A DNA stretch of 64,000 bases from Gnetum montanum (taxonomy: Eukaryota > Streptophyta > Gnetopsida > Gnetales > Gnetaceae). Position 1 is the first letter of the stretch. Each line of letters starts with the position of its first letter. Under the pieces are notes generated by a model. That model ran no database searches. It saw only the letters and a program-made list of their open reading frames with translations, and was not told the origin of the DNA. The position numbers and the translations under genes were made by a program. The DNA lies in the NCBI GenBank assembly GCA_015680685.1, contig MNCI01000651.1, positions 788,168 through 852,167 of the forward strand, in the 5' to 3' direction. Below, piece by piece: positions 1-64,000 of this stretch.

Positions 1-1255
1 GAGACGGACCACATAAGAAATAAACAAACACACGGAAATCACGAAAGGGCTACTATGGTAACCGAAGGCCGAAGGGGCAAGTATGGGTCATACGGAAATC
101 GGCCATCAAATTCCTAGTTTTACTTGGGGGGATGAAAAGGTCGATAACAACGTAGGGCGGACCAACGATGGAATGGTTGTTAAAGTGTTTTCCCAAGTTT
201 TGGACGGGGCGTGCGAGGAAAACATTGCATGTGCATGGATTGGCTTGCCTTTGGGAGCGTCAAAGGTTCCACCATGACTCACACATTCACGCGTGTTTAT
301 TGTTCATTGCTGATTTTTGCTCTTTTTCTCGTATCTCTGCTGAAAAAAGAAAAAACAAAACAGGGTCATCATCATGGGTCATGAGTCATGAACATGATGA
401 TGATGGATGGATGCTTGTTAAAAATCTATTTGCTTATAAAGCAATGAAGCTCACCAGCACATGGCCAATCGCCATATGCAAGGTCATGGTGCTCTGTTTT
501 TACTTTCCCCTTCATCATGATTAGTGCCAATTTTCCAGCGTTTGATAGGTTTTCGATCATTGCAGGGGAGGTGAGTTACTGGGCTGTGCCTAGTTTAGTT
601 AAGTTGTGTTTTCTTGTAATGTGGTCATCTTGGATGTGGCCCTATGGCACTACTCATCTTGAACAAAAGTATTAGCAGACCTGATTTGTTATAAATTTGG
701 TTAAGGCTTGAGGCTTAATTTCATTTTTGGAAATATTGGATTGAGTAACAAAAAGGTTTCATTTTATTGTTGTCATTTTGGTTGTTGCAGAAATTATATG
801 TTTGGCCAGATTATGGCTCCTTGAGTAAGGAAATGGATTCACTGTCCTCCATACCTTTGCAAATTTTCTTGCTTCAATTTAATTTAATGGTGATATTGCA
901 ATCTTAACAATAGTTTGAATTTACATTGTACTTGTTTTATACTTTACAATGTATTTTTATGATACATGAAATTTAACTTTAAAAAAAAATTAATATATTT
1001 ACCTGTCCCCACTTTTTCTTAAAGCACACGTATCCAAACACGTTCAGAATCACGAAACGAATCCTCGATTAGCTTGCAAGCAAGCAAGCAAAAGCCAAAT
1101 TCATGCAAAAAGCAAAAGCCAAATTCATGCAAATGCTTTGCCAAGTATGCTGACCCTGCCCTGCTCCATGGATCATCAACAAATTCCGAGCGTAGTACCT
1201 ACAGGCTGGGCAAATGCTATTATATTTACGAACGCAGAGACATATCACAACGATA
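1..1255 (+). other. MDAR upstream region
   Basis: This should hold the promoter and 5' UTR. I see no convincing TATA box at a sensible distance. Bases 560-1020 are AT-rich and without long ORFs. The short ORFs at 83-524 have no recognisable content. Confidence 0.4.
1088..1135 (+). repeat. 24-bp tandem duplication in the MDAR leader region
   Basis: The unit gcaaaagccaaattcatgca occurs at 1088 and again at 1112, giving two almost identical copies with period 24 just upstream of the MDAR start. It follows a (caag)n stretch at about 1076-1088. Confidence 0.85.
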
Positions 1256-56525
<55,270 letters not shown>

Positions 56526-56824
56526 GTATGCTTTTATTGTTCTTATCTAATTTATGTTTGGCATGTTGCACTTTATCTACATTCTTGGTTTACTACGAAA
56601 GTTTTCCTCTGGTGCAATTTTTGAAATAAATTGGTGTGCTTGTACTTAAGATACATCAATGATATAATAATGGGAAAAGAGAAATATGGTGAGTTTATAG
56701 AATTGGTCCCCTACGTGAAAACACACTGAAATAAAAATGGGAAGCCACAATACATAGATTTCCAAAAAATAAATAAAGACTGAAAAAACTACTCTTAATC
56801 TACTCACCTGCTGCAAAAAGTTCT

Positions 56825-59210
56825 TGTCGAAGTCCTTGGCTAGGGGAGGAAAACCCCCATAGTTTACCACCAATGTCAAAACAATATGCTCTTGACTCCT
56901 ATGACTGAATACATAAATCAACAAACTTGGGATGAAACCCCTTGCCTAACATAATTTCCTGTAGTGCTTTCCAATTGATTTTGTCATAGGCTTTTGTAAT
57001 GTTCAACTTCAAACACATCCTTGAAAATTGATAGTTTGCAGTGAATGAAGGGCCTCTTGCAATAGAATGACCTAATCTTGTAGAAATTAACCTTTGATGA
57101 AATCAGCTTGGTGTGCTTCCATGAGGTGCGGCATCATTGGGATCATGCATCATACCAACATTTTTGTAAACAATTGAAGCAATGTATTACAAGCTCCAAT
57201 TGGGGGTGTGTTTCTGGGTCCTGCCCACCCTATCAATTTTGGACATGACTTGATACTTTCCTCATTGCTTGTTGCTCCAGGTGAAAAGGTAGTCTGTGAT
57301 CTTCGTGTCCACTAGGTCATGGGAATCCAGGAATGATAGAAATTGTTGGGAACCTAGAGGGTCTATGTTGCCATTCCCAGATTTCTCCCATGGATATAAG
57401 CATTGGTTGAAGTCACCCACTAAGACCCATTGGTGTTTGTTAGGTACCAACGGTGCGATTCTCCTAAGCTCTTGTAGCCTTGCTTCCTAGTTCTATGCAC
57501 CATAGACATTAGTAAGCCAAAAATTAGAAGAAATGATAAAAGTTGTTATGCTCTAGGTGGATGAGTCCACCAAATTGAAGGGCAATTGCAAAAGGATAGC
57601 CAAGTCACCTACCCTACTTTGATAGGTGACCATTTGTGTTTGCCATCCGTTCCATCATAAAAAGTGGGATTCTGTATGCTGTAATTTTGTCTCTTGTAGA
57701 CATACCCTATTGCAATCTTCACTCTGGAAAATATCTTTTAGGGTATTTCTTTTGTAGGGTGTACCTTGACCCCTACAGTTTCAGCAGAGGATCCTCATGG
57801 CCTACTAGTCGACCGTTTCTTGTAGACCTTTTTCAAGGTTGGCTGAAGTCCCAAATCAATTTCTAGCTATGGCTTCTTGGTGCGGGTGATTGGCGTTAAG
57901 GGCTTGCCAACCTTCCCCTATCCTAGTGAGACTATACAAGCTCTAGAACCCTCCATAGCAGGTTTTGAGTTCTTGGCCATTCTAGGCATTGAGTCTCCCC
58001 TCACAATGGATACCCAATTTCCCTAACAGAGGAGATCAACACCCTTCCTTGTTGGAGTGGGATCTAGAGAATGGGAGGTGCTCCAAGCTATGAAAGAGCC
58101 ACCTCTTGAGGATGTAGTCCCTGCAAGAATCACTATAGCAATAGGTTCTAGTGCGAGAACCACAACGGGAATCGGTTCTAGTGTAGGACACCCACGTCAC
58201 CTCACCCACATGCTTCCCTCCTTGCCCTACTTGGGAGGTGCCAACGCCTTGGCTCAAACTCTGCATGCAGCTGACAGATGGTTTGTCTTGCCACAAATGG
58301 TGCAACTAGAGCCCATCTAGTCGATGTGTGGTTTATCTGCGGGGATGTTTTCATACTCCACTAGGACCTTCTCTTCCCCATATGGAAGGTCCATGACCAC
58401 CTCTTGCACAAGGTCTCTTGAGGACAATGATCTCCAAACATAGAAACAAGTGAAGCCCATTCATTCCATAGAACTAGTAAACTTATCAAATGTAATGAAC
58501 TCTCCAAAAAACCTTGCGAGGGTTTTCAAGAAGTCAAGCATCCACATCTTCCATGGGATGCCTGATGCCCAGATCCACACAGGCGCATGGGAGAAAAGGT
58601 TCATGTCCCTGTGTGCCCCTAGGTGCCAAGGGGTTAACACCAAGCCTCGAGCTCCATAAAGCCATGGCCCCCCAAGAGAACTTTGTTACCTTTGATGGTA
58701 GAGTGGAAGATATAGAGGAGTAATTCCTCCAAGAGACTACGTACCTTGATCTCCCCTAAGCCCCAAGTCATAACTACCCATTTCTTGGTCAGATCTAGCT
58801 TAGGTCTTGGTCCATTTGATACGAACTTACCAATCAAACTTTGCTCCATTGTCTGGACACCCTTGCTCGATGGCTGTTGGACCTGCAAATGCATGGTGCT
58901 TTCCTATTGGGAACATGCCTTAATTCCCACGTCGCCTGGCCGCTAGCCTGCCTAGTCTCTACTGAGTGTCATCCTCCCTCCCTCGATCCCCTTGTCGATC
59001 CTTCTGCCAATGCTTCTGCTTCCACCCCATCTCACGAGGCCACCAATGCCATCCCCGATGGACCCAAGTTGCAAGGATCCACATAACCTGTTGTCTATTA
59101 CTTTGCCCGCAATCCATCCAACAACGTCTACACCAACACCAGCACCTATTCCTACACTTGCTTTTGTTCTCGCTTCCATCCCATTCCTTCATTTATTTTG
59201 GTTATAATAT
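56825..59210 (-). mobile_element. LINE-3 (internally deleted, 3'-truncated)
   Basis: Minus-sense LINE. ORF1 lies at 59200-57900 and ORF2 starts at 57798 with MRILC, a stop, and NCRGQGTPYKRNTL. The endonuclease is at 57550-57262 (WVLVGDFNQCLYPWEKSG, LFTWSN, KIDRV). At about 57235 the endonuclease jumps straight to RT sequence (IGACNTLLQLFTKMLV). The element stops within the RT at GGFPPLAKDFDKN (about 56825). Confidence 0.8.
57900..59200 (-). pseudogene. LINE-3 ORF1 with intact CCHC knuckle
   Basis: DUF4283-like part: HAPVWIWASGIPWKMW and FLKTLARFFGEFITF (58600-58480), preceded by KLDLTKKWVVMTWGLGEIKV (58800). The zinc knuckle CTICGKTNHLSAAC (58310-58261) keeps all four ligands in CX2CX4HX4C spacing, unlike that of LINE-1. 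Stops and frameshifts occur elsewhere. Confidence 0.75.
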
Positions 59211-59639
59211 ACTAACCCTATTTATTTATTTATTTATTTTGGAGAAAAATTTGAGATAAATTAGTCCAAAAAAAATGTATAAGGGCGTATAGCCCAAGCC
59301 AAAAATCATTTGGCCCCATTCAAAACAAACCAACAAGATTACCTCTTGCAACCTGAGCATCCCCCAACGTCCCCAAAACCTAGCCTTCGGATCCTAGCGA
59401 CCCTCTAGATCTTGCCCTACCCAACCATCATTTCCAAGGAGGCCTCAAAATCATCACCCAGTTGCAGAAAACCGGCCCATCCCATCTAGCTCCCATGCAC
59501 CGCCCCGTCACTACCTAAGCATCATCCCTTTGACACTCTGTCAACAACTGGACTTTGGGAAACTTCCACCTCCTTTGTTGCCTGCAGCATCCTAGCCTGT
59601 GACATCCCAGTCGGTGGCCCCCAAACCTTGTGCACCTAG

Positions 59640-60580
59640 CCCTTGGCCAACCTCTGTCTATTCTTTGCCATGAGCTGCATCAACTCTACGTAGTGGCCCT
59701 TCAACATATCCTCCATCCATTGTGAGTCTTGAATCCTCTGACTATTTGCCTGCCTCTACAACTCCTCCTACATTCCCTACTAATGAGACAACCATGCTAC
59801 CTTCTCTTCTTGCCAAACGTGTTCTGCCACAAGGCGGCATGCCTCACTAATATTTGGCAAATCCAGCCACTAGTACAACCTTGCTTCCCATGACAACCCT
59901 AGCTGCTCATCCCATCCTAGCTCCAACGAAGCCCCACTCCTCCCCGCCTTCTCTTAAACCTTCGTCGTTTGCGATTGGGGCCTGTGCGCAGCCCGCCTTC
60001 TCCACCTCTAGTAGACCAATCGAGGCTCCAGCTGCAACCTAGGAAAATTCGTCCACCCCCACCTCCAGATTACCAAAATTACCCCTGGATGTTGCCCTGG
60101 TTGTCATCTTTGCAACGAATCTAGTAAAAACTGAGGTAGGTTAATTAGAATGCCATGCTTCATGCATCTCAAAAATGCAACATGGACACCCACAAGCTTG
60201 TGGGGGTGCCTAGATTGCACAAAGTATCGTTTGACAAACACCGTCGTGTTTTGCCAGATGCCATCTAGCATCAACTTGCGAATGTGCCTGCTACCCATCT
60301 GCTTAACCACACCCCTGAAAAATTCAGCAACATACATCTAGGTGTGAACTACCAGTGCGATAATCTCCCCCTCTGCTAGAACTCCCAACACCTCCACCAA
60401 CATTCCCTTGGTCAGCCTAATCCACCTTCCCCGAAATCGTGTTTCTTCCTCCATCCAATTGTTGAAGAAACTTGCTGTGGACAGCCCCGGTTGCCCCTCA
60501 ATATGTTTTAGCATGTCAACCCAACCCATTCTTTCAATTAACGCCCAGATGCCCATGTTTCTTGCAAATTCCGTCCGTGT
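59640..60580 (-). pseudogene. LINE-4 third module (helical domain and coiled coil)
   Basis: Best-preserved helical domain of the family. It reads EFARNMGIWALIERMGWVDM (about 60570-60515), then FRGRWIRLTKGMLVEVLGVL and YVAEFFRGVVKQMGSRHIRK. Next come DGIWQNTTVFVKRYFVQSRH and KLVGVHVAFLRCMKHGILIN, then LPQFLLDSLQR (about 60110). The pattern follows the 'putative plant transposon protein' family. A shorter charged stretch (LVAEHVWQEEKVAW, then MLKGHYVELMQLMAKNRQRL) follows at 59840-59650. No J-like end is seen before the 3' UTR. Confidence 0.65.
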
Positions 60581-60626
60581 TGGCTTGAATAGCTACCCCT
60601 ACCCCCATACTTTGGATTGCTTTAGC

Positions 60627-63600
60627 CTACAGCTGAAGCCCTGCCTTGGCAATGGCGGATAGCATGGGTAGCCTTTGCCCATGGAAAATAAGGTGATTCC
60701 TACCCTTCCATCCCACCCATAAGATCGCAAGCGCTTTAGAATCTCCATTAATAGTTATTATGGTTACTAGTTTGGCCTTCCTCCAGACTTCTTGCATGTA
60801 TTGACATCCATATATAAAGTGTTTGAATGTCTCAAGCTCCGAAGTGCAGAGAGGGTAGATGGTGCTCACATTCATACCCCGCTCCCTCAAAACAACCTGC
60901 AAAAGCAGCACTTTATGCTTTATAAGCCATCCAAAAGCTTTGACCTTCTTAGATAGGTTGCTGCTCCATACCTCATTCCATCCCTTGGTCGAGGGTGAAT
61001 CATCTTAATCACCTCCTTAGGAGGCTTTCCTAGCAGGTCATTTGACTCCATTTCTCTGACATGCTTGCATATGTTCTTCACAATTGTGAGCTCCTTGCAT
61101 TAACCTCCCAACAATGGTATTTTTGCCTTAGCATCCTCACCCATAGAGCTAGCCCATCCTCCTGGACCATAACCCTGGTAACCAGCCTTTACATCCCCAG
61201 CGTAACCTCATCCTTGAAGGACAACAACCCAATTTCCCCCATTGATTTTGAGCACGCTGTCCAAGCCTAGCACACTAGATGAAGCTTATTTTCCTCTTTT
61301 CTATCAAACCACACAAACCATTGGATGATTTGGTCAATTTTTTGCATAACTCTGGTCAGTGGGATAGCCATCGAAGCCGCAAACCTAGCAGTAGCCATGA
61401 GCACTATCGATGCTAGCATCATTTTCCCATTTCAGGATAGAAACTAGGTGGTTCAATGAGTGATTTTTGCGTGCAACCTTTCCACTAGCCTTGACCACAC
61501 CCTCTTCATCTACCATTCAAAAATTGGCATCCCCAAATATGTGTCCTATAACCTACCTGGCAGGATCCCCAACAATTGGACAATCTTTCCCCCCATAGTT
61601 CCCATTGTATTGGTCAAGTGGATAGCCAATTTCTCTTTCTTAATCTTGAGCCCCAACTCATGTTGCATTCTTTCAAGCACCTTCTTTAGTGTCGTAGCTT
61701 GCGGCACAACTACCCTAGCAAACAGGATCATATCATTGGCATAATGTGCCATCAGGCATTGGACCCCCACGACATTTAGCCCCTGCATCCCCTAGGCAAT
61801 ACAATAACTCTGGAACATATCCTTAGCCAATATAAACAACAACGGTGACAAAGGGTTCCCTTGTCTCAACCCTCTCTCCGATGCCTAGAACCCCCACAGC
61901 CTTCTGTCGATATCAAAACAATACCGATTGGCACTTTGCATTTGAATACACAGATTAACAAACTTAGGGTTGAAGCCCCTAAGCAACATTATCTCTCTTA
62001 ATGTTGCCTAGCTCACTGTATCATATGCTTTAGTTATGTCCAATTTAAGACACATTCCAGGGAACTTAGCCTACTTGAACGAGTGCAGGATCTCTTGCAA
62101 CAACAAGACCTGATCCTACAGAAAACGGCCTTTAACAAACCCAGCCTAGTGTTCTCCCACTATTTTACTCATCAAAGGTGTTAGACGATTGACAAGCATT
62201 TTGGAAAACAGTTGCAGCAAAGTATTACATAGACCAATGGATCTGAAATGGGCCGGTGAGGTCGTATGAGGCACCTTAGGCAAAAGAACAATGCACAAAC
62301 AGTTAATCTCTCTTCTAACTTGTTGCCAATTGAGCATACAATTAAAAGTGTCTAATAGATTTGACCCTAGAATATCTTCAAAAGCCCAAAAGAATTCAAT
62401 AGGCCACATGTCCAGTCCCAGTGCCTTATTGGTCTACATCTACCTCATTGCCATGATCAGCTCCAATTTAGAGAAAGGCTGCATCAGATGCTGATTCTCT
62501 GCCTCAGACAGGACCCACTGCACTAAAACAGAAATTTTCTCCGAGTCTCTCTTCTGCCAGATATCCTCCTAATATTTGCACACCTCCTCCAACCCCTACA
62601 TTCCTCTATTTGGCCCTTCCCCCATTGTGCCCTCGAGCAAACTTTGAATCTTCATCTTTGCTGTCCTCCTTCCTTTGGCCATGGCATAGAAGAAACATGT
62701 GTGCCTATGTCCTTCCCGTAGCCAAGTAGCTCTAGACCACTACTGCCAATAACCTTCCTCCTCTTTGTCTAGCTCCTAGAGCTCACTCAGCACATCTCTT
62801 TCCTCATCCCACAGGTTTTCTCCAGTTTCCTGTAACCCTTGTATCTCTCGTAGCCTACCCTGAAAATGCTTCCTATAAGCCTTAAAACCATATTTTTCCT
62901 CTGATGTTTTGGCTTTGATACGTTGTTTCAATAACTTTTAAGTCCTTTTTTAGAAAAGCTTTGGGTTCCTGGTCTCCCAAATAGCTCTGCCAGATGTCCT
63001 ACACCAACGGCCTCAGCCAAGGCTTGTCCAACCAAGTACGCTCAAACCAGAATGACCTGGGGGCCTAACCCCAACTAGATTGAAACAGGCACAAGATGGA
63101 CCTGTGATTTGACGCTTGATGCTCTTTCCCCTTAGCTTGAACGTCAAACTCCAGCATCAACCTCGTACTCACCCAAACTTGGTCAATGTGAGATTGGATG
63201 TGGTCATACCCGCTTCCCCTATTACTCTAGGTAAATTTGCATCCCTCAATATCAAGGTCCACCAAATCATGGTCCCAGATGAAGTTTGCACACTCCACAA
63301 CCCCAAGGAGCTTAGCACTGTTCCCCTATCATTTTCCATGAGTGTAGACGCTAGTTGAAATCCCCAATGAGCACCCACCTGCCAGTTTCGGGGATCAAAC
63401 GTGCCACCTGCCTCAACTCCTGCACACATGCCTCCTAGTTCTGTGGCCTGTAGACATTTGTCAGCCAAAAGTTGACTTGGATCACGTAAATCGTCTGACT
63501 CCAACTGGAGTCATCCACCAACGTGATTATAACCTTAGACAAAATAGCTAACCCTCCTGCATGGCCCTTGCACAGGGCCATTTGTAGATTCCACCCCTCC

Positions 63601-63685
63601 GACTATAGCCGCCTTGCCTCAGTTGCCTATAACTTTGTGTCCTACAAGCACACCACGTCGCATCCCTCATCCTAAACAATCATTT
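60627..63685 (-). pseudogene. LINE-4 ORF2
   Basis: Endonuclease: GRWVLIGDFN then RLHSW (63380-63340). RT: WPIEFFWAFEDILGSNLLDT, FRSIGLCNTLLQLFSKMLVN (62409-62150), MAHYANDMILFARVVVPQAT at 61788-61690, where YAND stands for YADD, then LGLKIKKEKLAIHLTNT. Zinc-binding tail: STIYPLCTSELETFKHFI and YGCQYMQEVW (60860-60790), then AILWVGWKGRNHLIFHGQ. In-frame stops present. Confidence 0.85.
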
Positions 63686-63694
63686 ACCAGCAAA

Positions 63695-63845
63695 TATGTT
63701 CTTTTATTTATGCAAAGAATAGATAGAAGATATATGTGATCGTGTATTTTTTTAAATTTTCCATAAAATTAACTCACATGAATTATGATTGGAATTCCTT
63801 TTGGCCCTAGGATAAGCAATTCACCTAAATTCATAGTTATTTTTA
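63695..63845 (+). repeat. Dispersed repeat, copy 2
   Basis: Colinear with 29548-29700 on the same strand. It lies directly against the 5'-truncated end of LINE-4, which probably inserted at its edge. Confidence 0.7.
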
Positions 63846-64000
63846 ATTTTTCAAAAGAAGGAAGACAACAATACGGTCCTTCAAGGTGGACCATGGTTCT
63901 ATGGTGCTAGAGGGCTCGCTCTAAGCCCTTGGCAGTCAAGGGTACATAGAGAGCTAGACTTGTTTGCTTGCATGCCAGTGTGGGTGCGCATTTCCGGGAT
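63846..64000. other. Window end
   Basis: Nothing recognised. It still belongs to MDAR intron 10 if the gene continues. Confidence 0.4.

Larger units (their letters stand above)
59262..63685 (-). mobile_element. LINE-4 (5'-truncated)
   Basis: Minus-sense LINE that starts inside the endonuclease (DVVCL, a stop, DTKL at about 63650). The 3' end is tatacgcccttatacatttt at about 59263-59285, a 3' UTR style common in plant LINEs and different from LINE-1's, so it is a different subfamily. It is higher in GC and less decayed than LINE-3. Confidence 0.8.

Noticed and set aside
56526-64000. Missing 3' exons of MDAR
   Set aside because: No frame encoding the expected GLFRTS, AVGDV or VEHVDHAR-type blocks was found; the sequence is LINE and repeat.

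Overview
The window looks like nuclear DNA of a land plant with a very large, repeat-swollen genome; a gymnosperm is the best guess, though the sequence does not prove it. One host gene is present. It is the 5' two-thirds of a plus-strand monodehydroascorbate reductase gene of the organelle-targeted (Arabidopsis MDAR6-like) type. Ten exons at 1256-56525 join in frame with GT-AG junctions and encode about 344 residues of an expected ~490. Two introns exceed 22 kb each (1658-24041 and 31556-55847), one is 6.5 kb, and intron 10 runs off the right edge, so the last exons lie outside the window.

Almost everything else is intronic transposon debris. Intron 2 holds a Ty3/gypsy gag relic (5.9-8.1 kb, +), two LINE tails in opposite directions (8.5-9.1 kb on -, 9.5-10.75 kb on +), a probable non-autonomous LTR element with a coiled-coil ORF (12.8-15.4 kb, -), two gypsy integrase C-terminal relics (17.3-17.7 and 21.6-22.2 kb, -), a GACGTC-rich repeat block (20.3-20.6 kb) and a LINE 3' fragment (20.8-21.5 kb, +). 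Intron 6 holds a Copia-like LTR with a tRNA-Met primer site, followed by a decayed transposon-type ORF that is interrupted by a GC-rich 638-bp island. Intron 7 holds a complete 6.1-kb LINE with target-site duplication (31.7-37.8 kb, -), a second LINE (38.4-43.1 kb, -) and a rearranged gypsy element (43.1-53.6 kb). Intron 10 holds two more LINEs (56.8-59.2 and 59.3-63.7 kb, -).

The most interesting observation is the LINE family. Besides ORF1 (DUF4283-like plus CCHC knuckle) and ORF2 (endonuclease, reverse transcriptase, zinc-binding tail), the copies carry a third coding module downstream of the reverse transcriptase. It consists of a helical domain resembling the 'putative plant transposon protein' family, a charged coiled coil and, at the end, a J-domain-like segment. 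The module recurs in up to six places in the window, in whole or in part. The GC-rich island at 27.6-28.2 kb is an undecayed copy of its second half and keeps the HPD tripeptide diagnostic of DnaJ-type co-chaperones. I do not know of a LINE described with a J-domain.

The two systems are connected only by location: the elements inflate the introns, and all four large LINEs are antisense to the host gene. All alignments were made by eye from translations; no database search was run.
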